Shown here: positions 17,195 through 28,328 of the stretch, in pieces
Position numbering within the stretch: the first letter of the stretch is position 1
How the letters are laid out: each line of letters opens with the position of its first letter
Origin: Rhodanobacter denitrificans
Lineage (GTDB): Bacteria; Pseudomonadota; Gammaproteobacteria; Xanthomonadales; Rhodanobacteraceae
Assembly: GCF_003335105.1 (NCBI RefSeq)
Contig: NZ_QFWQ01000005.1
Span: 124,001-188,000 of the forward strand
Length of the DNA: 64,000 bases
Direction of reading: 5' to 3'
Translations under genes and position numbers: made by a program
Notes under the pieces: generated by a model
Databases searched by the model: none
The model's input: the letters and a program-made list of their open reading frames with translations, nothing else
Told to the model about the DNA's origin: nothing

Positions 17195-18673
17195 TCAGGG
17201 CGGGGTGGCATCCGTCGCCGGGCTGCGCAGGTGGCTGTGCCGGTTGCTGTAGCCGAAATAGATGAGCAGGCCGATGAACGTCCAGACGATCATCAGCGTC
17301 CAGTTGTACCAGGCCATGGTGGACAGCAGGGCCAGGCAGCTAAGGATGCCGAGCGTGCAGATCACCGGCGCGAACGGCACGCGGAAGGTGCGCGGCAGCT
17401 CCGGCCGGGTGTGTCGCAGGATCCACACGCCGGCGCAGACCGCGATGAACGCGATCAGCGTGCCCATCGACACCAGGTCGCCCAGCACGTCCAGCGGAAA
17501 GACCGCCGCGAGCAGGGAGATCCCGGCGCCGGTGATCAGCGTGTTGAGGTGCGGCGTGCGATAGCGCGGGTGGATCCGGGTGAACACCTTCGGCAGCATG
17601 CCGTCGCGGCCCATGATCATGAAGATGCGCGGCTGCGCGATGATCATCACCAGCACCACCGACGACAGCCCGAGCAGCGCACCGACCTCTACCAGCCAGC
17701 GCAGCCATTCCAGTTGCGGGTGTCCATGCAGGGCGGTGACCACCGGCTCGTCGGTGCCGAGCAGGGTGTACGAGGTCAGGCCGGTCATCACCGCGGCCAT
17801 CGCGATGTACAGCACGGTACAGATCGCCAGCGAGGCGAGGATGCCGATCGGCAGGTCACGCTGCGGGTTGCGCGACTCCTGCGCGGCCACCGAGGTGGCC
17901 TCGAAGCCGATGTAGGCGAAGAACACCATCGCCGCGCCGCGCAGCACGCCATCCCAGCCGTACTTGTAGTGGCCCTGCGACTCGGGCACGAACGGGTGCC
18001 AGTTGGACGGGTCGACATAGCGCCAGCCGACCACGATCACCAGGGTGATGAGGCCAACCTTGAGCGCCACCATCGCCGCATTCGCCAGGCTCGACTCCCG
18101 GATGCCGACGTAGCAGATCCAGGTCAGCAGCAGGATAAGCACCACCGCCGGCAGGTTGAGCAGCGCCCCGGTGGCCACCAGGTGGTGGTCGGCGGTGAAC
18201 GCGAGCGGCGCCTGGGTCAACGACGAGGGCAGGCTCAGGTCCATGTTGAAGGCATGCCCGATGTGGTCGAGCAGGCTGAGGAAGTAGCCGGTCCAGCTCA
18301 CCGCCACGGCGGAGGCGGACACGCCGTACTCCAGCACCAGGTTCCAGCCGATGAACCAGGCCATCAGCTCGCCCAGGGTGGCATAGGCGTAGGAGTAGGC
18401 GCTGCCGGAAACCGGGATCAGCGTGGCGAACTCGGCGTAGCACAGCGCGGTGAACGTGCTGCAGATCGCCGCCAGGATGAAGGACAGGATCACCGCCGGC
18501 CCGGCATGGTCAGCCGCTGCCTGGCCGGTGATCACGAAGATGCCGCCGCCGATCACCGCGCCGATGCCCAGCGCGGTCAGGCCCCAGGGCCCGAGGGTGC
18601 GGCGCAGTGTGGGGCCGTGCGTGTCGTCGGGTTCGTTGAAATCGGTCTTGCGGGCGATCAGTTGCTTGAGCAT
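17195..18673 (-). CDS. APC-family amino-acid permease (cationic amino-acid transporter type)
   Basis: Inner-membrane amino-acid transporter of 492 aa with about 12-14 predicted helices. The first helix carries the APC motif GIGAVIGGGIFVITG, and FFAYIGFEATSVAAQESRNPQRDLP is the helix 6/cytoplasmic-loop signature of the YfnA/CAT branch. Substrate is not set by sequence alone; cationic or branched amino acids are likely. It is a paralogue of the gene at 19062-20546, both leftward, with a structured 313-bp element between them. Confidence 0.92.
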   Translation of the reverse strand: MLKQLIARKTDFNEPDDTHGPTLRRTLGPWGLTALGIGAVIGGGIFVITGQAAADHAGPAVILSFILAAICSTFTALCYAEFATLIPVSGSAYSYAYATLGELMAWFIGWNLVLEYGVSASAVAVSWTGYFLSLLDHIGHAFNMDLSLPSSLTQAPLAFTADHHLVATGALLNLPAVVLILLLTWICYVGIRESSLANAAMVALKVGLITLVIVVGWRYVDPSNWHPFVPESQGHYKYGWDGVLRGAAMVFFAYIGFEATSVAAQESRNPQRDLPIGILASLAICTVLYIAMAAVMTGLTSYTLLGTDEPVVTALHGHPQLEWLRWLVEVGALLGLSSVVLVMIIAQPRIFMIMGRDGMLPKVFTRIHPRYRTPHLNTLITGAGISLLAAVFPLDVLGDLVSMGTLIAFIAVCAGVWILRHTRPELPRTFRVPFAPVICTLGILSCLALLSTMAWYNWTLMIVWTFIGLLIYFGYSNRHSHLRSPATDATPP

Positions 18674-18679
18674 GGGGTC

Positions 18680-18992
18680 AGAGCCTGTTCAATGTCTCTA
18701 CATGGCCCGCGCCGGGAGCGGTTTGCGCGCAGGCCAAGGAAGAACGAGGGCACGCGGGGAGAGTCCATGGATGGACTCGGCTTTGAGGAGCGAGGAGTGG
18801 ACGTCCGTCCACGACCGAGTGATGACGTAGGCATGCGCGCAAACCGCCCCGGCCCTTCAGGTTGCCTTGCCGTGGCCGCCATGCGGCAGCGCACGGCTTG
18901 ACCTGCCAGCCAGGCAGGCGCTGCGCCACGCGCCACCACCTGACGGCCACGGCAAGACAACGCGGGCTATGTAGAGACATTGAACAGGCTCT
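18680..18992. mobile_element. 313-bp element of nested inverted repeats, MITE-like
   Basis: Ends are 32-bp inverted repeats with one mismatch (18680-18711 and 18961-18992; core CCTGTTCAATGTCTCTACAT). Inside are further pairs: GCGGTTTGCGCGCA (18718-18731) with its complement (18834-18847); CTTGCCGTGGCCG (18866-18878) with its complement (18944-18956); and two small hairpins (18761-18778, GAGTCCAT/ATGGACTC; 18797-18812, GTGGAC/GTCCAC). No transposase or other gene is inside. It could be a non-autonomous element, or a strongly folded transcript. Confidence 0.7.
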
Positions 18993-19005
18993 TGTGGACG
19001 TGAAA

Positions 19006-19029
19006 CCGGCACGATACGCGTCGTGCCGG
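19006..19029. terminator. Possible terminator hairpin behind the second permease
   Basis: CCGGCACGA/TCGTGCCGG, 9-bp perfect stem around TACGCG, 33 bp past the stop of the leftward gene. The T run on the minus strand is only three long, so termination is uncertain. Confidence 0.45.
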
Positions 19030-19061
19030 CGGCGTGGCGAACGATGCGCGCGGGTGCGGAA

Positions 19062-20546
19062 TCAGTCCGGTTCGACGCCACAAGCCAGGTGGCTCTTGCG
19101 GTAACCGTACAGGTAGTACACCACCAGGCCGATTGCGCCCCACACGAAGAACGTGATCTTCGCTTCCTTCGACAGGTTGAGGAACAGCAGCAGGCAGCCG
19201 ATCACGGCCAGCGGGCAAACCACCCATGGCAGCGGGGTGCGGAACGGGCGGGGACGCTCGGGCTGGGTGCGGCGCAGGATCAGCACGCCCACCGCGACCA
19301 TGATGAACGCGAACAGCGTGCCTGAGTTGGTGATGTCGGCGAGGATGCCGACCGGGAACAGCGCGCCGAACAGCGAGACGAAGCTGCCGGTGATCAGGGT
19401 GATTATGTGGGGCGTGTGGAAGCGCGGGTGGATCTTGGCCAGCGAGTTCGGCAGCAGCCCGTCGCGCGACATGGTGAAGAAGATGCGGGTCTGGCCGTAG
19501 GTCATGGTCAGGATCACCGACGGCAGCGCGATGCCGGCGGCGAAGGCGATGAAGGCGGCGATGTTGTTGTGGCCGAGCAGGCGCACCACGTGGGCCAGCG
19601 CCTCCTTGCTGCACACCAGCGCATCCGAGCCCTGACACGCCGCCGCGAATGCCGGCGTGCCCGGTTCCAGTGCCACGCCGTTGGGGCCCAGCATGGGCTG
19701 CGAGCCCACCGAGCCTACCGCGGCGTAGCTCACCAGCAGGTAGTAGATGGTGCACACGCTCAGCGAGGCGATCAGCGCGATCGGGATATTGCGGTTCGGG
19801 TTCCTGGTTTCCTCGGCCGCCGTGGAAATGGCGTCGAAGCCGATGTAGGCGAACACGATGGAAGCTGCCGCGCCGAGCACGCCGATGCCGCCCATCGGAC
19901 TGCCCCAGCCATTGGGCACGAAGGGCGTGAAGTTCTGATCCTTCACCGCCGGCAGCGCGACAATGATGAAGGCGGTGAGGGCGATGATCTTGACCAGCAC
20001 CAGGACGGTGTTGACCTTGGCCGACTTCGACGTGCCGATCACCAGCAGGCCGGTGACCGCAAGGCCGATCAGGCAGGCCAGCAGGTTGAAGCTGCCGCCA
20101 TCCATCGGGCCCACCTGCAGGAAGTGCGGCAGGCCGAATCCGGCATGCGTCAGCAGGCCGTTGACGTAACCGGCCCAGCCCACGCATACCGTGCTGGCGG
20201 CGATGGTGTATTCCAGCACCAGCGCCCAGCCCACCACCCAGGCGGTGCCCTCGCCGAGCACGCCGTAGGTGTAGGTGTAGGCCGAGCCGGCCACCGGGAC
20301 CATCGAGGCAAGTTCCGCGTAGGCGAGAGCGGCGAATGCGCAGACCACCGCGGCGATCACGAACGCGATCATCATGCCCGGGCCGGCTTTCTGGCCCGCT
20401 TCGGCGGTGAGCACAAAGATGCCGGTGCCGATGATCGCGCCGATGCCGAGCATGGTGAGCTGGAAGGCGCCGAGCTGGCGTGTAAGGCCCTTTTTCTCGG
20501 CCGTGGCGATGATCTGATCGATCGGCTTGATGCGCTTGAACAGCAT
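19062..20546 (-). CDS. APC-family amino-acid permease (cationic amino-acid transporter type)
   Basis: A 494-residue inner-membrane transporter, paralogue of the gene at 17195. Helix 1 has GIGAIIGTGIFVLTAEAG, and VFAYIGFDAISTAAEETRNPNRNIP is the family signature after helix 6. Compared with its neighbour it has an extra extracytoplasmic stretch of about 40 residues (near 295-335) with two Cys (ACQGSDALVCSKE) that could form a disulfide. Start ATG 20546 follows homology (MLFKRIKPIDQ); the longer open frame upstream is not coding. Confidence 0.92.
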   Translation of the reverse strand: MLFKRIKPIDQIIATAEKKGLTRQLGAFQLTMLGIGAIIGTGIFVLTAEAGQKAGPGMMIAFVIAAVVCAFAALAYAELASMVPVAGSAYTYTYGVLGEGTAWVVGWALVLEYTIAASTVCVGWAGYVNGLLTHAGFGLPHFLQVGPMDGGSFNLLACLIGLAVTGLLVIGTSKSAKVNTVLVLVKIIALTAFIIVALPAVKDQNFTPFVPNGWGSPMGGIGVLGAAASIVFAYIGFDAISTAAEETRNPNRNIPIALIASLSVCTIYYLLVSYAAVGSVGSQPMLGPNGVALEPGTPAFAAACQGSDALVCSKEALAHVVRLLGHNNIAAFIAFAAGIALPSVILTMTYGQTRIFFTMSRDGLLPNSLAKIHPRFHTPHIITLITGSFVSLFGALFPVGILADITNSGTLFAFIMVAVGVLILRRTQPERPRPFRTPLPWVVCPLAVIGCLLLFLNLSKEAKITFFVWGAIGLVVYYLYGYRKSHLACGVEPD

Positions 20547-20709
20547 GCAGTGGCTCCCCGGAAAACAACGACGTCGCGCTCGAACGAAAACGCGACGAAG
20601 ATGGACGCGAGAGCCGACGGACGGCCAACCATAGCGGAGCGTCCGGAGGGGTACAAGGTGCGATGCAGCTAGAATGGGCGGCGGTTCCCCGCATCCCCGG
20701 CCACAAGTC

Positions 20710-21261
20710 ATGCCGCCCTTTCTTCAGCAACTTGCCGCCGCACTGGGCGACTATCTCGCGCGCCATCCGGAGGAAGGCGAGGGGGTCGCCCTGTTCGAGG
20801 CTTTCCTCGCTTCGCACGCGGCAGTGTTCGAGCGCGGCCATGCAGTGGGCCACTTCACCGGCTCGGCGTGGCTGGTGAGCGGGGACGGCGAGCGCGTGTT
20901 GCTGATGCATCACCGCAAACTGGACCGATGGTTGCAGCCGGGCGGCCATGCCGACGGCGATGCGGACCTCATGCGGGTAGCGCTGCGCGAGGCGCAGGAG
21001 GAGACCGGCGTGGCCGGCCTGCACGCCGAAGGCGGCATCTTCGACCTCGACCGGCATCGCATCCCGGCGCGCGGCGATGAAGCGGAGCACTGGCATTACG
21101 ACGTGCGTTATGTGGTGCGAGCCGGTACGAACGAGCGCTTCACCATCAACCAGGAATCCCGCGCGTTGACCTGGCGATCGGTCGCCGAGGTGGCGAAGGA
21201 TCAAAGCCTCGATATTTCGTTGCGGCGCATGGCGCGCAAGTGGCTGGGGGGCACGGCGTAG
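20710..21261 (+). CDS. NUDIX hydrolase with an altered Nudix box
   Basis: A 183-residue Nudix-fold protein, expected to cleave a nucleoside diphosphate linked to another moiety. The box (about 79-101) reads GGHADGDADLMRVALREAQEETGV: the REAQEETG core is intact, but the first Glu of the classical GX5E is Ala. The core Glu residues that bind metal remain. The N-terminal 45 residues are helical and outside the fold. Its TAG stop lies in the first repeat of a REP pair (GTAGGGCGG), facing the convergent 3-HAO gene. Confidence 0.87.
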   Translation: MPPFLQQLAAALGDYLARHPEEGEGVALFEAFLASHAAVFERGHAVGHFTGSAWLVSGDGERVLLMHHRKLDRWLQPGGHADGDADLMRVALREAQEETGVAGLHAEGGIFDLDRHRIPARGDEAEHWHYDVRYVVRAGTNERFTINQESRALTWRSVAEVAKDQSLDISLRRMARKWLGGTA

Positions 21262-21330
21262 GGCGGACACCATCCGCCGGCTCTGTTCGGCATGTTGCCG
21301 TGGAAGCGTGGCGGGCGTTGCCCGCCCTAC
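21258..21330. repeat. REP pair supplying the stops of two convergent genes
   Basis: GTAGGGCGGACACC... (21258-21278) faces an inverted copy ending CCCGCCCTAC (21310-21330). The two copies are imperfect inverted repeats about 30 bp apart. The TAG of the left copy ends the NUDIX gene (21259-21261), and the TAG of the right copy, read leftward, ends the 3-HAO gene (21327-21329). Same family as the pair at 31151-31217. Confidence 0.85.
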
Positions 21331-21848
21331 GCGTATTTCGCCGGTGCCGGGTTGAGATGGTTGCAGGCGGTGCAGGTGCGCGCCTCGCGCGAGCCGTAGA
21401 AACGATCGAACACCGGCGGGAAATCGTGCTCGATGTCGTCGAGCACGAAATATTCCTCGTACAGCTTGTGGTTGCAGCGTTCGCAGAACCACAACAGGCC
21501 GTCCTTCTCGCCGGCGATCCGGCGGCGCTCGATCACCAGTCCGATCGACGCCGGCATGCGCTGCGGCGAATGCGGCACGCGCGGCGGCAGGTAGAACATC
21601 TCGCCGGCGCGGATCGGGATGTCGCGCGCGTGGCCCTCGTCCTGCACCTTCAGCACCATCTCGCCTTCGAGCTGATAGAAGAACTCGGGGCCTTCGTCGT
21701 GGTGGTAGTCGGTGCGCGCGTTGGGGCCCCCCACGATCATGATGATGAAGTCGCCGTCGACGATGCACTTGTTGCCGACTGGCGGCTTCAGCAGGTGACG
21801 GTGTTCGTCGATCCAGCGCTGCAGGTCGAGCGGTGGAAGCAAGGCCAT
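21327..21848 (-). CDS. 3-hydroxyanthranilate 3,4-dioxygenase
   Basis: Non-haem iron cupin enzyme of the kynurenine route that opens 3-hydroxyanthranilate on the way to quinolinate. The 173-residue protein has the iron ligands in [15 protein letters not shown] (His, Glu) and the later His in [10 protein letters not shown], plus the rubredoxin-like second metal site of bacterial enzymes (CERC near 135, CTAC near 161). ATG 21848 fits the homology start. No other kynurenine genes are adjacent. Its TAG comes from a REP copy. Confidence 0.94.
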   Translation of the reverse strand: MALLPPLDLQRWIDEHRHLLKPPVGNKCIVDGDFIIMIVGGPNARTDYHHDEGPEFFYQLEGEMVLKVQDEGHARDIPIRAGEMFYLPPRVPHSPQRMPASIGLVIERRRIAGEKDGLLWFCERCNHKLYEEYFVLDDIEHDFPPVFDRFYGSREARTCTACNHLNPAPAKYA

Positions 21849-21899
21849 GTCTGGTGGTTCCTCGAGGACGGACAAGCACCTTAGCGCCGTCGCCGGCAC

Positions 21900-21936
21900 A
21901 AAAAAAGCCGCCCCGACGAGAGGATCGGGGCGGCGC
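21900..21936 (-). terminator. Rho-independent terminator of the fasciclin gene
   Basis: Read leftward: GCCGCCCCGA/TCGGGGCGGC 10-bp stem, 8-base loop, then seven T. It follows the fasciclin gene stop by about 20 bp. Confidence 0.93.
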
Positions 21937-21955
21937 TGGTGGTGCAGGTCGCGGC

Positions 21956-22540
21956 TTACGGCATCAGCACCTTGTCGATCACGTGGATCACGCCATTGGA
22001 CTGGATCACATCGCCGATGGTGACGTGTGCCACGTTGCCCTTGTCGTCGGTGATTGCCCAGCGGCCATCGTCCTTGCTCACGGTGAGCGAATCACCCTCG
22101 ACAGTCTTGAGCATTGCCTTCCCGCCACCAGCTGCGACCTTTGCAGCGAGGTCGTGCGCAGTCAGGCGACCGGCCACGACGTGGTAGGTCAGGATCTTGG
22201 TCAGGGTGGCCTTGTTCTCCGGCTTCAGCAGGTTGTCGACGGTGCCGGGCGGCAGCGCCGCAAACGCATCGTTGGTCGGCGCGAACACCGTGAACGGACC
22301 GGGGCCTGACAATGTATCGACCAGGCCGGCGGCTTTCACCGCGGCGACCAGAGTGGTGTGATCCTTCGAGTTCGCCGCGTTCTGGATGATGTTCTTCGAC
22401 GGATACATGGCCGCGCCACCGACCATCACGGTCTTTTCGGTGCTCATCGAGCCGGCCATCGCCATGGGCACAACGGCCACAGTGGCAAGGGCCAGCGAAA
22501 GGCCGATGGCGAGGGTGCGCATGTGCTGATTGATCGTCAT
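21956..22540 (-). CDS. Secreted fasciclin-domain (FAS1) protein
   Basis: A 194-residue exported protein: signal peptide (about 1-29, MAMA-G) and one FAS1 domain (about 50-192) with both conserved stretches ([15 protein letters not shown], then [10 protein letters not shown]) and the terminal [16 protein letters not shown]1 domains mediate adhesion or cell-envelope interactions; the partner is unknown. ATG 22540; an internal ATG (HMRTLAI) a few codons later is also possible. It has its own terminator. Confidence 0.93.
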   Translation of the reverse strand: MTINQHMRTLAIGLSLALATVAVVPMAMAGSMSTEKTVMVGGAAMYPSKNIIQNAANSKDHTTLVAAVKAAGLVDTLSGPGPFTVFAPTNDAFAALPPGTVDNLLKPENKATLTKILTYHVVAGRLTAHDLAAKVAAGGGKAMLKTVEGDSLTVSKDDGRWAITDDKGNVAHVTIGDVIQSNGVIHVIDKVLMP

Positions 22541-22765
22541 GGATGTTCTCCGGTGTTGTCCGCTTCGCGGAGTGGAAGCGTGTGGAGATACGCCGCAGAC
22601 GCGGTGCCGGATGCAGCCACAACCCGGGACGGTTCAGACGGTCAGGGATCCATTCATGTGGCAAATGCTTCGGAAGATCCCGGAACACTTCCCGGCGACG
22701 TCGTTCCGGCGGCACTCGGACAACCGAGTTCCTGCCGGCTAGTAGTCGGCAGCGTCCATTGCCGC
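22541..22765. other. Intergenic region upstream of the fasciclin gene
   Basis: 225 bp between the parE stop and the fasciclin start, both leftward. It should hold the fasciclin promoter. I see no gene and no strong repeat. Confidence 0.4.
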
Positions 22766-24655
22766 TCAGACTTCCAGCGTGGCCAGGTCGCCTTTCTCTT
22801 CCAGCCATGCCTTGCGATCACCGGCACGCTTCTTCGCCAGCAGCATGTCCATCAGCTTGGCGGTGCCGTCGTCGTCGCCGACGGTCAGCTGCACCAGCCG
22901 GCGCGTGTCCGGGTGGATGGTCGATTCGCGCAGCTGCGGCGGGTTCATCTCGCCCAGGCCCTTGAAGCGGGTGGTGCTGACTGCGCCCTTCATCTTTTCG
23001 CGCTCGACCCGCTGCAGCATCGCCTCCTTCTCCGCCTCGTCGAGGCAGTAGAACACCTGCTTGCCCACGTCGACGCGGAACAGCGGCGGCATCGCCACGA
23101 ACACATGGCCTTCGCTGACCAGTTTCGGGAAGTGCCTGAGGAACAGCGCGGACAGCAGGGTGGCGATGTGCAGGCCGTCGGAATCGGCATCGGCGAGGAT
23201 GACCACCTTGCCGTAGCGCAGGCCGGAAAGATCGTCCTTGCCAGGGTCGCAGCCGATCGCCACGGCGAGGTTGTGCACTTCCTCCGAGGCCAGCACCGAG
23301 GTGGACTCCACCTCCCAGGTGTTGAGGATCTTGCCGCGCAGCGGCAGGATCGCCTGGAACTCCTTGTCGCGCGCCTGCTTGGCGCTGCCGCCGGCGGAGT
23401 CGCCCTCGACCAGGAACAGCTCGGTGCGGGTGAGATCGGTGGCGGTGCAGTCGGCCAGCTTGCCGGGCAACTGCGGGCCCTGGGTGATCTTCTTGCGGAC
23501 GATCTGCTTGGCGGCCTTCAGGCGCGCGCTCGCGCGCTCGATCGCCAGCTGCGCGATGCGCTCGCCCATCTCCACATGCTGGTTCAGCCACAGGCTGAAA
23601 GCGTCGTGGATGACGTTCTCGACCAGGCCGGCGGCGTTGCGCGAGGAGAGCCGCTCCTTGGTCTGGCCGGCGAACTGCGGGTCCTGCAGCCGCGTGGACA
23701 GCACGAACGACAGCCGCTCCCACACGTCCTCCGGCGCCAGCTTGACGCCGCGCGGCAGCAGGTTGCGAATGTCGCAGAACTCGCGGATCGCGGTGGTCAG
23801 CCCGCTGCGCAGGCCGTTGACGTGGGTGCCGCCCTGGGCGGTGGGGATCAGGTTGACGTAGCTCTCCTGCACCAGCTCGCCTTCCGGCAGCCAGGCCAGC
23901 GCCACTTCCAGGCCTTCGACGTCGCGCGCCATGTGATGCACGAACAACTCGTTCGGCAGCGCTTCGATGCCGTCGAGTTCGCTGCGCAGGTAGTCGCGCA
24001 GGCCATCCTCGTAATGCCACTCGACGACCTCGCCGCTGGCTTCGTCGGTGAGCTTCACGTTGAGGCCGGCGCACAGCACCGCCTTGGCGCGCAGCAGGTG
24101 CTTGAGCTTGCCCAGCGAGATCTTCGGCGAATCGAAGTATTTCGCCTCGGGCCAGAACCGCAGGGTGGTGCCGCTGCGCTTCTTCGGCACCGTGCCGATC
24201 ACTTCGAGCGGGCTGACCTTGTCGCCATGCGCGAACACCATGCGGTATTCCGAACCGTCGCGACGGATCGTCACTTCCACCCGGTCGGACAGTGCGTTGA
24301 CTACCGACACGCCCACGCCGTGCAGACCGCCCGAGAAGCTGTAGTTCTTGCCGCTGAATTTTCCGCCTGCGTGCAGCCGGGTCATGATCAGCTCGACGCC
24401 GGAGACGCCTTCCTCGGGATGGATATCCACCGGCATGCCGCGACCGTCGTCGCTCACCTCCACCGAGCCGTCGCCGTGCAGCACCACCTCGATGCTCTTC
24501 GCATGGCCGGCCAGCGCCTCGTCCACCGAATTGTCCACCACCTCCTGCACCAGGTGGTTCGGGCGGGTAGTGTCGGTATACATGCCCGGCCGGCGTTTGA
24601 CCGGATCCAGGCCGGAGAGGACTTCGATGTCGGCGGCGTTGTAGCGACTGCTCAT
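22766..24655 (-). CDS. parE: DNA topoisomerase IV subunit B
   Basis: ATPase subunit of topoisomerase IV, which separates replicated chromosomes; works with ParC (not in the window). The 629-residue protein starts SSRYNAADIEVLSGLDPVKRRPGMY, has the GHKL ATP site (EVVDNSVDEALAG, DDGRGMPVDIH, GGLHGVGVSVVNAL), the QTKERL switch region and the Toprim motifs (LVEGDSAGGSAKQ, ILADADSDGLHI). The length and the absence of the GyrB insert point to ParE. ATG 24655. Confidence 0.97.
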   Translation of the reverse strand: MSSRYNAADIEVLSGLDPVKRRPGMYTDTTRPNHLVQEVVDNSVDEALAGHAKSIEVVLHGDGSVEVSDDGRGMPVDIHPEEGVSGVELIMTRLHAGGKFSGKNYSFSGGLHGVGVSVVNALSDRVEVTIRRDGSEYRMVFAHGDKVSPLEVIGTVPKKRSGTTLRFWPEAKYFDSPKISLGKLKHLLRAKAVLCAGLNVKLTDEASGEVVEWHYEDGLRDYLRSELDGIEALPNELFVHHMARDVEGLEVALAWLPEGELVQESYVNLIPTAQGGTHVNGLRSGLTTAIREFCDIRNLLPRGVKLAPEDVWERLSFVLSTRLQDPQFAGQTKERLSSRNAAGLVENVIHDAFSLWLNQHVEMGERIAQLAIERASARLKAAKQIVRKKITQGPQLPGKLADCTATDLTRTELFLVEGDSAGGSAKQARDKEFQAILPLRGKILNTWEVESTSVLASEEVHNLAVAIGCDPGKDDLSGLRYGKVVILADADSDGLHIATLLSALFLRHFPKLVSEGHVFVAMPPLFRVDVGKQVFYCLDEAEKEAMLQRVEREKMKGAVSTTRFKGLGEMNPPQLRESTIHPDTRRLVQLTVGDDDGTAKLMDMLLAKKRAGDRKAWLEEKGDLATLEV

Positions 24656-24729
24656 GCGTGTGTTTCGATCCAGACAAGACGACAAAGCATGGGGCGCGCG
24701 GGCGGCGATGGTCAAGCCGACTGCCCGGA

Positions 24730-26577
<1,848 letters not shown>

Positions 26578-26678
26578 GTGGGGAGATCGTCAGGCCGGCG
26601 GCGCACATGCGCGGAAGTCCCGAGATGGGGGCCGCTCCGCTTCACTCAAGCCAGCGCAGGCAGGCCACTGCCGGCACG

Positions 26679-27383
26679 TCAGTGCAGCTGCACCTCGACG
26701 ACCTGCCGGTCCGGCTGGTAGAGCGCAGGGAACAGCCGCTTCAGTTGCGCCACCTTCGGCGCATCGTTGTAGACGATGTACGGATTGTTCGGATGCAGCT
26801 GGAAGTAATGCTGGTGGTACGCCTCGGCCGGGTAGAATGCCTGCAGCGGCACCAGCTGCGTCACGATCGGCGCGGGGAAGGCTTTCGCCGCGGCCAGCTG
26901 CGCGAGATAGGCACCGGCGATCCGTTGCTGCCCGGGATCGGCGTAGAAGATCACCGATCGGTACTGGTTGCCCACGTCCGGACCCTGCCGGTTCCGTTCG
27001 GTGGGATCGAGCGCGACCGAGAAGAACACCTGCAGCAGCGTGCCGTAGCTGACCTCGGCCGGGTCGAAATGCACCTGCACCGATTCGGCGTGGCCGGTAT
27101 CGCCCGCGCCGACCTCGTCGTAATGCGCGGTATCGGCGTTGCCGCCGGAGTAGCCGGCCACCACCTTGCGTACCCCTCTGACGTGCTCGAACACCGCCTC
27201 GACGCCCCAGAAGCAGCCGCCTGCCAGCACCGCGACCTGCTCGCCGTGGGCGGCGGTTTTCGGCGCGTCGAGCGTCGGCGCCGGGAGCGCGCCGCTGGCG
27301 GCGGACACCGGCTGGCACGCGCTCACGCCCAGCATCAGCAGGGCGACCAGGGGCATGACGTGGAGTGTGCTGCGACGGATCAT
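26679..27383 (-). CDS. msrA: Peptide-methionine (S)-S-oxide reductase, lipoprotein form
   Basis: Repairs oxidised methionine. The 234-residue protein has a lipoprotein signal (LMLGVSAC, lipid Cys23), so it should act in the periplasm, and the catalytic Cys57 in AGGCFWGVE, followed by YSGG, GHAESVQVHFDP and YHQHYFQ. No MsrB domain is fused. ATG 27383 gives a proper signal peptide; the ATG eight codons upstream is less likely. Confidence 0.93.
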   Translation of the reverse strand: MIRRSTLHVMPLVALLMLGVSACQPVSAASGALPAPTLDAPKTAAHGEQVAVLAGGCFWGVEAVFEHVRGVRKVVAGYSGGNADTAHYDEVGAGDTGHAESVQVHFDPAEVSYGTLLQVFFSVALDPTERNRQGPDVGNQYRSVIFYADPGQQRIAGAYLAQLAAAKAFPAPIVTQLVPLQAFYPAEAYHQHYFQLHPNNPYIVYNDAPKVAQLKRLFPALYQPDRQVVEVQLH

Positions 27384-27512
27384 GCTGCGCCTCGCCGGAA
27401 TGGCCATCGGGTGGCCGATACCTGTTCTTCGCCGGGCCTATGCCATCGGTTACCTGTGCGGCGACGGTCGGCCGGGTACCATCATTATCTGTCGGCTTCG
27501 TGGAGTTGAGGG

Positions 27513-28328
27513 ATGCAAGGTTCCATCGATCTGGGCGCCTACCTGCGGCGCGTCGGCTGGCACGGCAGCGTCGCCGCCGACCTGGCCACCTTGCACGGCC
27601 TGGCCGTGGCACACGTGGCGGCGATCCCGTTCGAGAACCTCAACCCGCTGCTGGGCCTGCCGGTCGAACTGGATACGCCGGCGCTGGAGCGGAAACTGGT
27701 GCACGACGGCCGCGGCGGCTACTGCTTCGAGCAGAACCTGCTGTTCGCCGCGGTGCTGCGCACGATCGGCTTCGAGGTGTCGGGTCTGATCGCGCGGGTG
27801 CTGTGGCAGCACCCGGAGGATGCGGTCACCGCGCAGACCCACATGTTGCTGCGTGTCGAGCTGGAGGGCGCGAGCTGGCTGGCGGACGTGGGTTTCGGCG
27901 GTCAGGTGCTGACCGGTGCGCTGCGGCTGCAGGCCGGCATCGAACAGCCGACCGGCCATGAGCCATTCCGGCTGCTCGAGCGTGACGGCGAGTGGCGCAT
28001 GCAGTCGCAGGTGCGCGGGCAGTGGTTCACGTTGTACCGCTTCGACCTGCGGCGTTGCGAGATGATCGACTACGTGGTGGCCAACCACTACGTTTCCACG
28101 CATCCGGCGTCGCGCTTCCCGAGCAACCTGATCGCGGCGCGCACCACCGCCGACCGGCGCATGAGCCTGCTCAACCATGAGTACACCGTGCGCCGGCTGG
28201 GCCAGGAGCCCGAGCGGCACAGCCTGCGCGACAGCGCCGAGATACGGCGCGTGCTGGAAGAGGCGTTCCTGTTGCGTCTGCCCGTGCACGCCGGTCTGGA
28301 TCGGCGGCTGGACAGCCTGCCTGGCTAG
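27513..28328 (+). CDS. Arylamine N-acetyltransferase
   Basis: Acetyl-CoA dependent acetylation of aromatic amines and hydrazines. The 271-residue protein has the complete Cys-His-Asp triad: Cys71 in RGGYCFEQN, His110 in AQTHMLL, Asp125 in LADVGFGG. The physiological substrate is unknown. Its TAG stop shares the palindrome CTAG with the TAG of the convergent S4 gene (28325-28328). Confidence 0.95.
   Translation: MQGSIDLGAYLRRVGWHGSVAADLATLHGLAVAHVAAIPFENLNPLLGLPVELDTPALERKLVHDGRGGYCFEQNLLFAAVLRTIGFEVSGLIARVLWQHPEDAVTAQTHMLLRVELEGASWLADVGFGGQVLTGALRLQAGIEQPTGHEPFRLLERDGEWRMQSQVRGQWFTLYRFDLRRCEMIDYVVANHYVSTHPASRFPSNLIAARTTADRRMSLLNHEYTVRRLGQEPERHSLRDSAEIRRVLEEAFLLRLPVHAGLDRRLDSLPG

Noticed and set aside
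18680-18992. Complete insertion sequence
   Set aside because: No frame in the element resembles a transposase, and no clear target-site duplication is visible; kept only as a MITE-like repeat.
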